Shown piece after piece: positions 7,716 to 16,779 of a DNA stretch of 64,000 nt. Position numbers and translations under genes: made by a program. Source of the DNA: Natronincola peptidivorans (GTDB taxonomy: Bacteria; Bacillota; Clostridia; Peptostreptococcales; Natronincolaceae); the NCBI RefSeq assembly GCF_900111615.1, contig NZ_FOHU01000011.1:1-64000 (forward strand), given 5' to 3'. Every line of letters starts with the position of its first letter. The first letter of the stretch is position 1. Below the pieces are notes generated by a model. That model was not told where the DNA came from. It made no database searches and saw only the letters and a program-made list of their open reading frames with translations.

Positions 7716-10070
7716 CTATTCATTAATAATAGAAATAATATTATATCTTTTTATTGTTCTCAGAACAATCCATGTTGCTAACAGCATCAACGTCAGTAAC
7801 AACAATGGAACCAGGATATATTGAACTAAAGGATCGACAATAAGTTCAACCTTCTTAACCCCAAGCCCTGAAATACTTAATACTAGGTTAACTATCTTTT
7901 CTCCTAAGACATCCGTTAAAATAATACCCGCCAAAATACCAGCTATAGAAATACAGCCTATTTTTATCAAGTACTGCTTTTTAATATCCAGTTCAGAAAA
8001 TCCTATAGCCTTTAATACTGCAATTTCCGATAAATCCTTTGCCAAACGCAGTTTTAAAAATAAAACAGTGATAAGCATTACCAAACATGCTCCAATTATG
8101 ACAATGAGAGAAACAATCGTTTTTAGCTGTTTTACGACACCTCCCAATGTCTGGTTGATAAACGCCTCCATTGGGTCTACTGTTACTCCAGGTCCAATGA
8201 TTTCAGACCATTCATCTGCCTTTTTTTCCACTTCTATATTATCTTTAAGATTAACCGAAAATGAATATTTTTCACTGGTCAGTTCTGAAAAATCATATTT
8301 TGACTTTGCTGTGTATCCACCGCTGGTAACATCCTGATATATTCCAGAAATAACAAATTCCTTTTCTTTGTCATCATAGAAAAGTACTATTGTATCACCA
8401 GCATCTTTTCCTATTTCATTGGCATTAAGATAGGAAATGGCAATTTCATTTTCCTCATCAGGAGCCTTTCCACTGATATACTTTAGCTGATTTCCTGAGT
8501 TATCTCCACTGTCTATATGTAAATTCTTAAGTTCATCTTCAGCATCGGTGGTCTGAACACGTACCCTTCGATATTCATAATAGCTTTCAATTCCAGCATC
8601 ACTTTCTAAAACCTGTATTACCCTCCCATAGTTGGTTTCAAGGTTTTCTCCATTTTCCACTTCAATTAGTATATCCTCCAGAGAACTTCCCATATATGTA
8701 ATAAATTCAGGTACCTCAAAGGTATTCATCAGATTAACAGGAACCATAATCATTAGTACAGCAATTAACACAACTGCAAATACTATTATCCAATTTTTAA
8801 ACTTATAGAAAACCTCCCTGATTGCCATCAGCCAGTTAACAGGAAGTTTCTTTGATTTATATAGTCCGTCCTTTATATGGCCGTTATCTTTATCAAATCC
8901 CTTCCCTCTAACCAATGCATCAACAACAGTAACCTTTTTAATTTTCTTTAATACCTTTTTACAATAATAGTTTATAAGAAGAAAAACAAAGCATCCAACA
9001 ACTAGTGATAATATTACTACTGCAGGGGACATCCTGATATTTCCAAATGTAGTCCTGATATGATTTGTAAATATACTACTAGTTGACAATGCTAAAATAT
9101 ATCCTATTATTACACCTACCATCGCTAATATCCTGTACTTATTTAGATAAATATCCCTGATATCGGCAAATGGAAGTCCAATAGCCTTCATTGTACCTAT
9201 TTCTGTGAATTCTTCTTCCAAAGCAGCCATGATTGTAAACTTAACACAGATAAAAGAAACAATGATTAAAAGTATGCTTACTAGAAGTAAAACAAATACA
9301 GTTGTGATATCCGTTATTGCACTTAATAAAAAAATCATTGCATAGGTTACTGCCTGCCCATTTTGAGGAAGTCCTGCATTCTCATAGGCTGTTTGAAAAT
9401 CCGAAGCCTCTTTTGAATTGGTAAAATAGGCTTCTATCAGATATTCCTTTTCTCCAACCTGACCTTTAAGCATGTCAAAATCTTCATGGCTTAACAGTAT
9501 TCTTGTAGAAGAGACCATTGGAGAATTCATTTGGGAATCCAAAATAAATTCCTTAATTACAAATTTCTTTTGGACATCGTTATGGGTCAAAATAACATGA
9601 TCTCCGATTTCCATACCATACATTTCCTTTAAAAGTACGGGAATCCCAATTTCCCCTTCATCAATGATAACTTTTTCATGTTTAGAATTTAGGAGTAAAT
9701 CCTTAGTTTCATTCTGCTTTACCAGACCAATGCCAAGACGGCAGTCAAAAAGATTGTATGTATCCTTATTACCAACAACAGTAAGAGACTCACCATGGAC
9801 ATTAATCATTGTAATGGTCTGCCAGTAGGTTATACCTTCATAGTCTGACATGAAGGCATCTATTTTCTCCTGATTAATTTCTCCCTTATGCATCTGAAGA
9901 AAATGAGGTGGCTGAGCTTTCTCATATAATTCAGAAATCGATGTAAAGGTTTGTACCCCCATTATCACAGACGAGACAGCAAGACCTGCTGAGAACATCA
10001 TAAACAAAAGTAATGCCAGATTAATCACTTTATTTCTCTTAAAATCATTTTTAACAATTAACCAATTCAT
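7716..10070 (-). CDS. FtsX-like ABC transporter permease, two-copy type
   Basis: 784 residues from the ATG behind GGGGTATTGGAG; the longer frame would need a TTG start. An N-terminal helix (residues ~10-35) is followed by a large extracellular domain, three helices around residues 245-370, then a second helix, second extracellular domain (~450-630), and three final helices. This duplicated FtsX/MacB_PCD layout matches exporters such as YtrF or salivaricin-type systems. It is separated from the ATPase gene by 19 nt and preceded by the TetR gene, so the three form one unit. Confidence 0.88.
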   Translation of the reverse strand: MNWLIVKNDFKRNKVINLALLLFMMFSAGLAVSSVIMGVQTFTSISELYEKAQPPHFLQMHKGEINQEKIDAFMSDYEGITYWQTITMINVHGESLTVVGNKDTYNLFDCRLGIGLVKQNETKDLLLNSKHEKVIIDEGEIGIPVLLKEMYGMEIGDHVILTHNDVQKKFVIKEFILDSQMNSPMVSSTRILLSHEDFDMLKGQVGEKEYLIEAYFTNSKEASDFQTAYENAGLPQNGQAVTYAMIFLLSAITDITTVFVLLLVSILLIIVSFICVKFTIMAALEEEFTEIGTMKAIGLPFADIRDIYLNKYRILAMVGVIIGYILALSTSSIFTNHIRTTFGNIRMSPAVVILSLVVGCFVFLLINYYCKKVLKKIKKVTVVDALVRGKGFDKDNGHIKDGLYKSKKLPVNWLMAIREVFYKFKNWIIVFAVVLIAVLMIMVPVNLMNTFEVPEFITYMGSSLEDILIEVENGENLETNYGRVIQVLESDAGIESYYEYRRVRVQTTDAEDELKNLHIDSGDNSGNQLKYISGKAPDEENEIAISYLNANEIGKDAGDTIVLFYDDKEKEFVISGIYQDVTSGGYTAKSKYDFSELTSEKYSFSVNLKDNIEVEKKADEWSEIIGPGVTVDPMEAFINQTLGGVVKQLKTIVSLIVIIGACLVMLITVLFLKLRLAKDLSEIAVLKAIGFSELDIKKQYLIKIGCISIAGILAGIILTDVLGEKIVNLVLSISGLGVKKVELIVDPLVQYILVPLLLLTLMLLATWIVLRTIKRYNIISIINE

Positions 10071-10160
10071 CTCCAATACCCCATATCTCTTTAATTTTTT
10101 TGGAGCTAAAACCAAAACGAAGTGCAAAAGAAAATATTAGGATTCCATAAATAATAAGCA

Positions 10161-10787
10161 TTAGACCAAGTTCTGCATAAATAACTTCATAAAGGAGTCC
10201 TCAGGAACCTCTAGCATCTTCTCAAGAATCGAAATCAATGCTGCTATAACCTTCATCTGGGAATCAGCATCTAATTCAAAAATACCTTCATCGGTTAGAG
10301 TTAATGCTGCTGCTAGAAAAATCTGCATATACTGTAACGGATAGCTGCAACTCCACACTTTCTTTTCAATTCCTTCTTCAATGACCTTTACCAAAATAGG
10401 AGCCATAGCTGTAACTATCTGATTCAAGGTTTTTTGATGTAATAATGCATTTTCAGTTTTATGCAAATCATTAAGGGTATCACTGTTAACCTTCTCCTCC
10501 ATCCTCATAGCCTTAAAGACATGCATAAGTTTTTCTTCTGGACTAATATTATCTATTTTAAGGATTTTTTCTGCCCTGCTAACTACAATTTCTTTATACC
10601 TCGATACAATGGCATCCACAACTTCTTCTTTAGATTTGAAATAATAATAAAAAGTCCCTTTTGCAATGCCAACCTCTTTAAGTATGTCATTAATAGTACA
10701 CTTCTCATACCCTTTCCCATGAAATAGCTTTTCAGCAGCATTAAGAATTTCATTTCTCCTTTCATTATACTCTTTAGTAGTTCTCAT
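10161..10787 (-). CDS. TetR family transcriptional regulator of the ABC exporter
   Basis: 208 residues. Residues ~8-55 form a TetR HTH (ILNAAEKLFHGKGYEKCTIN, then VGIAKGTFYYYFKSKEEVVD); the rest is a helical ligand-binding domain with no identified ligand. It is first in the exporter operon, and its own upstream region holds a near-perfect palindrome, so autorepression released by an exporter substrate is likely. The start is well placed behind GGAG. Confidence 0.92.
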   Translation of the reverse strand: MRTTKEYNERRNEILNAAEKLFHGKGYEKCTINDILKEVGIAKGTFYYYFKSKEEVVDAIVSRYKEIVVSRAEKILKIDNISPEEKLMHVFKAMRMEEKVNSDTLNDLHKTENALLHQKTLNQIVTAMAPILVKVIEEGIEKKVWSCSYPLQYMQIFLAAALTLTDEGIFELDADSQMKVIAALISILEKMLEVPEDSFMKLFMQNLV

Positions 10788-10807
10788 AATTTCACTCCAT
10801 TTCTTTG

Positions 10808-10826
10808 TAGACTGACCGTCGGTCTA
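10808..10826 (-). promoter_or_regulatory. TetR operator palindrome
   Basis: TAGACTGACCGTCGGTCTA is a 19-bp imperfect dyad whose core GACCGNCGGTC is the common TetR/AcrR-type half-site arrangement. It lies 21 nt upstream of the TetR start codon, where it would overlap the promoter. Binding is inferred, not shown. Confidence 0.75.
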
Positions 10827-11232
10827 TGTTTAGTATATATTACCTTTTTTAGTATAGCAACGATTTTTTATATCAGATAAAATAAAGAAGCTTCAGAGTT
10901 TAAATCAATCAGTTTTTTATAGAAGTACATCCTTCATAAATAAAGCTCCCCAAACATTGATCTGAGGAAGCTTATAATATATTATAAACTAACTAAAACC
11001 CTTAAAAAGCTTGAAATCAGACTATTTCTTTAGAACTATAATAATCTTTTGCTTTTTCACACCCTCCACATCATTTTTTCCTAATATAAATTATAATAGC
11101 CCTTATATATATCTGGTGTGTTGCTTAAACTTACTCTTTTATAATTTAATGCTGTCGTCCACTATTGTAATCACAACCAATTAATAACTACATATTATAA
11201 AGCAAAAATAAATGTTTTAAGGAGTGTTTCAT
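10827..11232. other. divergent intergenic region
   Basis: Separates the exporter operon from a plus-strand gene. It contains a weak dyad (AAGCTCCCC...GGAAGCTT, ~10943-10973), and AT-rich promoter-like sequence before 11219. Nothing else is recognised. Confidence 0.4.
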
Positions 11233-12414
11233 ATGCAAAAATGGATTTACCAACCCAGTAATTCTTTGTTGATGCTTGGAGACTTCAATGCTAGCTATTA
11301 TGCTTTTCCGTATGAAGTGGATCCCGATATAGAGATTGTTATCAAAGGAAAATTTCCATATGCAAGATATATGTCTTATACTTTGTCTGGGCAACTGGAC
11401 AATGTAATAACAACAGCTCCTGATAGAATGTTAATTCCAGACCCTGGCAATATTAATCCTTTTTTACCTGGTGCTGATTGGAATGCAGACGATCGTAATT
11501 ACACTATTAAAATAAGCTTTACACCTCCTCCACAGGGTTCGGAACATTTCATGCCAGAGGCAGGAAATAACACGTTTTATGCGGGAACTTTAAAAGATGG
11601 TACGCCAAATAGATTCGGCCTCTTTGGACTCCGAATTTACGTTCCCAGTATTGGTTATGATAAAACAGGTGGTGTTGGGCTTCCGAAAATCACTTATTGT
11701 ACTGCAAAAAAGGCCTCCAGAGACACAAGCATATCTGTAACTGTTGAAAAACCCCCTCAGTTTGTAAACCTACTAAACCCAGCAAGTGTTTTTACTAGAG
11801 AAGTTGCTCACCAGTGTTGTAATGATATGGTTGATGTAACTTGCCATTTAACATGGAGTCGTATAGGTGTCATAGCCACTCGAATTCTACAACCTGATCT
11901 AAATACAGTCTATATACTTTCTAATCAAATTAAAAGAGACCCAGGTAAGTTGTTATTTATTCGCTGGAAAGCTCCCACATTTCCTGACACCTATCATAAT
12001 ATCGGAATACTAGGGAATGAGGACATGAGGTACTGGAGTATGTCTTTTGTAACACAGGTGGGCTTATTGGGGCTTTACACCCTTGGTGATTTTCAGGCCA
12101 TTATCGATAAAAAGGGTTATGTCAATCTTGTTATAAGTTTTGGAGCGCCACGTCCACCTCATGTTACTACAGAAAATGGGTTTGCTTGGATTGATGCCAG
12201 CCAACTGCCTTTAGTTCCTCTTACCCTTTTTTATAGAAACAATCAGGTGTCACCGATATTTCCTTATACAGCAAAGAATGTACCCGAAGGCCAAATTGTT
12301 CCACCAGAAATTATGAGGGAATACTATCCCTGTGGAAAATATGTTACACCTCTCTATTTTAAGTCATGTTGTCATGACAGCGATAAAAATGACAAGAATA
12401 AATGGGATTGTTAG
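11233..12414 (+). CDS. conserved hypothetical protein (DUF1214-like flavour)
   Basis: 393 residues, no signal peptide and no membrane segment. AAGGAG stands 8 nt before the ATG. The N-terminal block GKFPYARYMSYTL is reminiscent of DUF1254/DUF1214-type proteins, where a similar FPxARYxS motif occurs. The C-terminal part is Pro/Tyr-rich (PYTAKNVPEGQIVPPEIMREYYPCGKY in pieces) with a terminal Cys pair. No catalytic motif is evident and I do not assign a function. A terminator hairpin follows, so it is probably monocistronic. Confidence 0.75.
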   Translation: MQKWIYQPSNSLLMLGDFNASYYAFPYEVDPDIEIVIKGKFPYARYMSYTLSGQLDNVITTAPDRMLIPDPGNINPFLPGADWNADDRNYTIKISFTPPPQGSEHFMPEAGNNTFYAGTLKDGTPNRFGLFGLRIYVPSIGYDKTGGVGLPKITYCTAKKASRDTSISVTVEKPPQFVNLLNPASVFTREVAHQCCNDMVDVTCHLTWSRIGVIATRILQPDLNTVYILSNQIKRDPGKLLFIRWKAPTFPDTYHNIGILGNEDMRYWSMSFVTQVGLLGLYTLGDFQAIIDKKGYVNLVISFGAPRPPHVTTENGFAWIDASQLPLVPLTLFYRNNQVSPIFPYTAKNVPEGQIVPPEIMREYYPCGKYVTPLYFKSCCHDSDKNDKNKWDC

Positions 12415-12459
12415 TATTTGGTCAGCAACAGGGAATAAAATGTATTAGTACTCAGTTCA

Positions 12460-12493
12460 AAACTCCCTTTTACCTTATCCCTAAGGGGAGTTT
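12460..12493 (+). terminator. terminator after the DUF1214-like gene
   Basis: AAACTCCC and GGGGAGTTT pair around a short loop, about 45 nt past the stop codon and followed by TATATATA. It has the form of an intrinsic terminator with a weak U tract. Confidence 0.6.
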
Positions 12494-12620
12494 ATATATA
12501 AGAAAAGAGTAGATAAATTACCCTGTGCATCTACTTAGGCATGTTGTAATAAATATTGATGATAGCTCCACCATAAGGTCATATATCCTTCTTATTTTTG
12601 AATTTCTATACTAATATTAT

Positions 12621-12737
12621 CTATTCTATTATTTTCTGTTCCATTTGATCTGAAGATTTTTGAACAGTCTGGAGGTTGTTAACTTTTTCAGTGGCCTCTA
12701 TTCCTGCCTTCTCCTTTAAATCCTCTGTTTTTTATAA
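12621..12737 (-). pseudogene. short coding remnant, unknown
   Basis: A minus-strand frame without a start codon reads EDLKEKAGIEATEKVNNLQT and continues to a TAG. The composition (amphipathic, Glu/Lys/Gln) is coding-like and suggests the end of a coiled-coil protein. It lies between the terminator and the SLH gene's stop. The parent gene is not identifiable. Confidence 0.35.
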
Positions 12738-12750
12738 ACTTATGATTTAA

Positions 12751-14793
12751 TTATTTCAGCATACTCTCCAATTTGATAAGTACTGACATTAACTCCCCTC
12801 GTGTTAATGATTTTTGAGGTGACATCGTAGTTGAACTTGTGCCACTTAAAAGCCTTCTACTTACGCAATAGTCTATTGCTTCTTTATAAGATGAGCTTTG
12901 TATATCTGTAAAATGCCGAACTTCTCGAGTGGCTTCTAGTCTGCCTTTTGTGATTTCATAAAGGATTTGGGCTAAAAGTTCTCTTGTGATAGGTGCATCT
13001 CCTAGCTGACTGATTGTCATTAGGGTTTCTTCACTTAGTTTTGATTTAATAGAAGCCATATGATTAAAGGCCCAGTGATTTTTGTCATTTATATATAGTT
13101 CTACTGTACTTCTTGGAAGCTTTGGTTCTGTTATGTTGTTTAGGAGTAATACCTTATCTAAAAAAACAAAGGTATCTGCTACTTGCAAAGGATTGTTTGG
13201 TGCAAAGCTGCCGTCTGGCATACCTGTCACTAGCCCCAGTGATGCAGCCTCAATTATGCTTCCATATGCCCAATGATCTGACTTCACATCTGTAAAGCTT
13301 GGATTGTGGATTGGCTTTAAGAAAACTGTTCTGCTCATCATAGAGTCATCTATTCCTAACTTTTGAAGAAGTTGTGGGTTGTCAAGTATCTCTTGCAGCT
13401 GTTTATCTGTAAACTTATTATTAGTAAAAACTTTAAGTTGCTCTAGTGTCAAATCTGTACTAAAAAATGTATATGGCATATATTCTTTAAACAGATTGAT
13501 GATAGCTACTTTATCATCTTTACTTAGCCTATTAATCACTTGCTCTGCATTGAGACTCAAAGTGCTGGTTCCACCTTCTGAACTACTCCGACCACTTGAA
13601 CTACTTCCACCACCTGAACTATTCTGTTTCCATTTAGCTGTAAGTGTTACCTCTACTGGTACGCTTGCGTAGTCTGTTTGGTAATCCCCATTAAGCTGTT
13701 CAGTAAAAATTTTAAGTTTCCAACCATCTTCAAAATCTCGAGGAATAGTAACCTCTGCTGTACCACTTCCATCTTCACTATTTGCTAATGACTTGATAGT
13801 ACCGTAGTATTTTAGTACACCCCTATTATCTGTTATCATAGCCGAAAGGTATTGATTCGTACCAGTTATTGCTCCTTGATAGTTAATTTCTATTTCAGTA
13901 TCTTCTCTTTGTATGTATTTGCTGGTTGTAGCTGCACTAACTAAACCTTGATTACTATCTATAAGTGTTAACTTTTTCTCATTATTTGTATGAACTACAC
14001 GATTTAACATGCTATTTGGTGTTCCTGTTTTTACCCCATTTCCAGATGCATCAGATGTAAAGAGCACATCCGCCAGGTTGAGTTTGAAAGCAGGACGAAT
14101 ACCCAATTTATCGCCTACATAGTTGCCATGGTAATCGATACTACCACTAGATCTGACAGACAACGCTGAGTCATTCTGCTCGCCGGGCGTCCTCAGCCAC
14201 CAGGTTTTTTTATACATTTCAGTATTTGGAGTCCCTAGAAATCCTTCAGCTTCTAGTGCAGCTCTATCACTTTCATTCATGCCAAAAGTGCCACCATCCT
14301 TCACTTCATCTAAAGATGGCAAAACTATTTTCTGATTAGGTGTAAAGGTACCAGGACTATTGTATCCACTTTCTTCCGTATTACTATAGACTAATATTTT
14401 GGCTTGTTCAACACTACTAAAAGCTGTAGTTAAAAAGCCCCCACTTGCAAATGAATATTGTCTGTTAAGATACTTACAAATCTCTGCATTTGACCAGTTT
14501 CTATTGTCTGAAATTTCGTATCTTATATATTCCAAGATATACTCGCTCATCAAGGTAGCTTTATCATCCTCTACTACCATTACCCGCCACTTTATAGGGT
14601 CAGTCCCCTTATTCTTACCAAAATAAATGAATTGACTTGTAGTATTTCTGCCATATACAGATTCTACAACCCCAAGTGGTATGTGTCTTTCAGCTGCTAA
14701 TACTGGCACACTGGTGGGGAGTAAACTCATCAGCATGGTGAGTAAACTTATCAGCATGGTATGTATCAGCAATAAGCTTATTCTCTTTTTCAT
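12751..14793 (-). CDS. SLH-domain surface protein with DUF6273 domain
   Basis: 680 residues. A signal peptide (residues 1-34, ending near VLAA) is followed by a DUF6273 domain (~35-245: FIYFGKNKGTDPIKWRVM, WSNAEICKYLNRQYSF, WWLRTPGEQND, LGIRPAFKLN). Next come a beta domain of ~130 residues, a Ser/Gly linker (GGGSSSSGRSSSEGG), a helical segment, and at the C-terminus SLH repeats (SFTDVKSDHWAYGSI, ...NDKNHWAFNHM, HFTDIQSSSYKEAIDY). The SLH repeats anchor the protein to cell-wall polysaccharide. DUF6273 is lectin-like, common in clostridial surface proteins. The first SLH is the best preserved; the others are divergent. Confidence 0.88.
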   Translation of the reverse strand: MKKRISLLLIHTMLISLLTMLMSLLPTSVPVLAAERHIPLGVVESVYGRNTTSQFIYFGKNKGTDPIKWRVMVVEDDKATLMSEYILEYIRYEISDNRNWSNAEICKYLNRQYSFASGGFLTTAFSSVEQAKILVYSNTEESGYNSPGTFTPNQKIVLPSLDEVKDGGTFGMNESDRAALEAEGFLGTPNTEMYKKTWWLRTPGEQNDSALSVRSSGSIDYHGNYVGDKLGIRPAFKLNLADVLFTSDASGNGVKTGTPNSMLNRVVHTNNEKKLTLIDSNQGLVSAATTSKYIQREDTEIEINYQGAITGTNQYLSAMITDNRGVLKYYGTIKSLANSEDGSGTAEVTIPRDFEDGWKLKIFTEQLNGDYQTDYASVPVEVTLTAKWKQNSSGGGSSSSGRSSSEGGTSTLSLNAEQVINRLSKDDKVAIINLFKEYMPYTFFSTDLTLEQLKVFTNNKFTDKQLQEILDNPQLLQKLGIDDSMMSRTVFLKPIHNPSFTDVKSDHWAYGSIIEAASLGLVTGMPDGSFAPNNPLQVADTFVFLDKVLLLNNITEPKLPRSTVELYINDKNHWAFNHMASIKSKLSEETLMTISQLGDAPITRELLAQILYEITKGRLEATREVRHFTDIQSSSYKEAIDYCVSRRLLSGTSSTTMSPQKSLTRGELMSVLIKLESMLK

Positions 14794-15127
14794 TCCTTCT
14801 CATCCTCCTTATATTGATTTAAATATTTCCAATCCTTCTTAAAAGCTGCTTCGCTAAAAATGTTCTTTTAGAAATGGTAGGTGTGTCCATGTCTTATATA
14901 TTACAGTCAGCTTGCAAACCTTTGTATTTCTTGTTTTAAATAAGGTGTCTTTTTATACTCTGATCATATTTTACTATATAACCAAAATAATATCTATGTA
15001 TTTACTGCATTTTTTGTATATTTTTACATTTTTAGATAATTGAGGACATTTCATAATTCCAATCCCTCAATCGTGGATAACTCATCTGATTTTAATAATT
15101 AAAAAGGTCAAAAGACTAATTTTTATA
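14794..15127. other. intergenic region upstream of the SLH gene
   Basis: AT-rich, with no coding frame. It should contain the SLH gene promoter on the minus strand, but I cannot pick a convincing -35/-10 pair. Confidence 0.35.
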
Positions 15128-15173
15128 TTTGTTATGCGGGGTCAGGCTTGTTTGTTATGCGGGGTCAGGCTTG
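15128..15173. repeat. two perfect tandem 23-bp REP-like units
   Basis: The unit begins TTTGTTATGCGGGGTCAGGC and ends TTG; it occurs twice in direct tandem without mismatch. Its core CGGGGTCAGGCTTGAATTATT recurs at 18977, and GGGGTC/GACCCC ends recur at 33308. This family is typical of ends left by REP-associated Y1 (RAYT/IS200-like) transposases. It interrupts the sigma-like remnant that follows. Confidence 0.75.
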
Positions 15174-15179
15174 AATTAT

Positions 15180-15298
15180 TTACTTATAGCGGCATTTTTT
15201 TCTTTCGTATGTCGCCTCCGCTTTTTCAAATTTTTCAAATAATACCGCCAGTTCATCCGACACCTCTATAAATGCATCCCTCGTATAGTATGGATAAT
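15180..15298 (-). pseudogene. N-terminal remnant of a conjugative-element sigma-70-like protein
   Basis: The minus frame reads YYPYYTRDAFIEVSDELAVL and continues FEKFEKAEATYERKKCRYK before a stop made by the adjoining REP-like repeat. This is the start of the small sigma-factor-like protein found in Tn1549/CTn-type integrative elements of Firmicutes (there xYPYYTxDxxIEVSDE...RxYRHKAYYSL). Only ~39 residues survive. With the relaxase tail at 18.6-18.9 kb it marks the scar of such an element. Confidence 0.65.
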
Positions 15299-15410
15299 AA
15301 TCTTATAGATTTAAAAATTTTATAATTTGTCAGTCCTTTTGATTTTGGATAAATTGGTAAAATCGAAAGAACAGAGGTGGAGAGCGACAGTGAAGCTCTA
15401 TAAACGCAAA

Positions 15411-15441
15411 AATGCCCGACTGAAATAAATTCAATCGGGCA
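15411..15441. terminator. hairpin in mobile-element scar
   Basis: ATGCCCGACTGAA pairs with TTCAATCGGGCAT (one mismatch) around a short loop. It follows an open scrap on the plus strand (KEQRWRATVKLYKRKNARLK then stop), so it may be the former terminator of a lost gene of the conjugative element. Confidence 0.5.
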
Positions 15442-15644
15442 TACGAATAAATAAATCTTACTATATGATATGTGTATTTATAATAAGGACCGAAATATCC
15501 TGACGATGGGTATAGGCTTTTTAAAATTGATGGTAGTTTGTCAAATTATGTCGATGAAAAATTAACACAGCAGTACCTCCTTGATATCGCCGTATCCTTA
15601 TAAAAGGGCAAATTTAATAACACCCTCCGCAAACCAATTGAAAA

Positions 15645-15688
15645 ATCAAACGGCGGATTTGATTCTAATTGCAAAACCGCCGTTTGAT
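15645..15688 (-). terminator. terminator of the isochorismatase-PfpI operon
   Basis: ATCAAACGGCGG and CCGCCGTTTGAT form a perfect 12-bp stem with a 20-nt loop. On the minus strand it is followed by TTTTTC, 66 nt past the PfpI stop. That is a normal intrinsic terminator arrangement. Confidence 0.75.
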
Positions 15689-15753
15689 GTCAAAACGTAA
15701 TTTGCCGACAAGCATATGGTCTATGTCCCCGTTCTGTTTATGACAAAGGCGGA

Positions 15754-16392
15754 TCAGTTTTCATTGCTAGATGGCAAAGTTTGCATGAGGGCAAAGAAAT
15801 GTTTAGGCTCACCGGTACTAAAATATTCATACCAAGATTCCAGTGTGTTTGATTGAAAAACACCTAAATGCTCAATAATTTGTTTCGCCCACAACAAAGC
15901 TCCGGTGGAACTTGCAGTAATAAGATTGTTATCCACGACAGATGGCTTGTCTATATAAAAACTTTGCCCTTTATAACCAGGAGAAACCATTTCAAGAAAT
16001 CCCGGTCCATTACTGGTATGCGGACGCTTATCTAATAGCCCAAAGTTGGCAAGTGCAGCGGTAGCCCCACAGATTGCACACACCGTAGCGCCTAAAGAGA
16101 GAAATTCGCTTGCTTTTTCGATGATAGCGCGATGCTTTGGGTCGTTCCATGTATCTGCGCCCGGTAATAGCAACATGCTTGTTTCACTCACAACAATATC
16201 ATCAATTAAGCAATTGGGCACTATTGTCATCCCGCCCATTGTATTGATTGGCTCTTTAGAATAACTAACCGTTTTGAGCGATACACGTTGCTCGCCCTTT
16301 TTGAAAAATCGACCAGAATTCAGCTCCGAAATAACATACCCCAGTTCCCAGTCGGCTAAAGTATCAAGAACGTAAACATAGATTGTAAACAT
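15754..16392 (-). CDS. DJ-1/PfpI family protein (type 1 glutamine amidotransferase fold)
   Basis: 212 residues. The nucleophile elbow is seen at AICGATAAL (Cys ~112), with the upstream strand LLLPGADTW supplying the family Gly-Ala-Asp. The fold is that of DJ-1/PfpI proteins, which include isonitrile hydratases, glyoxalase III and stress proteins. No His in the usual place directly after the Cys is seen (GATA rather than GH), so it is not a classical PfpI protease. GGAGG lies before the ATG. It is the last gene in a minus-strand unit with an isochorismatase-like hydrolase, which suggests a small-molecule detoxification or redox-stress role. Confidence 0.85.
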   Translation of the reverse strand: MFTIYVYVLDTLADWELGYVISELNSGRFFKKGEQRVSLKTVSYSKEPINTMGGMTIVPNCLIDDIVVSETSMLLLPGADTWNDPKHRAIIEKASEFLSLGATVCAICGATAALANFGLLDKRPHTSNGPGFLEMVSPGYKGQSFYIDKPSVVDNNLITASSTGALLWAKQIIEHLGVFQSNTLESWYEYFSTGEPKHFFALMQTLPSSNEN

Positions 16393-16407
16393 AAATTTCC
16401 TCCATTT

Positions 16408-16479
16408 TCATTGTGTTTCTAATTCGCCGCCTCTATAATAGTATGGACACAAACTCCCGCTTGGGGATTTTTTCAACAT
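16408..16479 (-). CDS. 23-residue small ORF with Cys-Pro-Tyr-Tyr-Tyr core
   Basis: MLKKSPSGSLCPYYYRGG plus ELETQ, then TGA, with a strong GGAGG exactly 6 nt before the ATG. It stops 15 nt before the PfpI start, whose own GGAGG lies in the gap. It could be a leader peptide, a short signalling or metal-binding peptide, or an unrelated fragment with a chance ribosome site. AgrD-type autoinducers were considered because of the Cys and aromatic residues, but there is no amphipathic leader and no agrB nearby. Confidence 0.35.
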   Translation of the reverse strand: MLKKSPSGSLCPYYYRGGELETQ

Positions 16480-16532
16480 GGATATTCCTCCTCTTGATTT
16501 TTTAATAATACACCAGTGAATTTTCAATGTAT

Positions 16533-16748
16533 TTAGATTCTCGTCCCTGCAAGCGGCTTGACGATCTCCCTTGAAAACTGTCTTATGTAAAAAGCACCAA
16601 CAAACAAACAATATAATTTTATTGCAATTTCAATGATTTCATTCAATGTAAACATACATATCATGCCTGTATTGATACCAAATATCAGACCGTTTAACGC
16701 CAAGAAAATCATACTTGAAGCAGACAACAAACCGCATATCGCCGCCAT
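16533..16748 (-). CDS. small two-helix membrane protein, doubtful
   Basis: 71 residues with two hydrophobic segments (GLLSASSMIFLALNGLIFGI and IEIAIKLYCLFVGAFYI) and a basic tail. No clear ribosome site precedes the ATG, and a stop lies close upstream, so it may be the surviving end of a longer gene. It lies between the isochorismatase-like gene and the small ORF on the same strand. Confidence 0.4.
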   Translation of the reverse strand: MAAICGLLSASSMIFLALNGLIFGINTGMICMFTLNEIIEIAIKLYCLFVGAFYIRQFSREIVKPLAGTRI

Positions 16749-16779
16749 AGTCCTAGTCGGCCTTCTTCATCGACTGAGT

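Noticed and set aside
11188-11394. Minus-strand frame opposite the start of the DUF1214-like gene.
   Set aside because: Shadow of the plus-strand gene, which has the ribosome site and coding composition.
16408-16748. Agr-type peptide signalling locus (Cys-aromatic peptide plus membrane protein).
   Set aside because: The peptide lacks an amphipathic leader, the membrane ORF has no AgrB catalytic His/Cys, and the nearby LytTR pair is 18 kb away.
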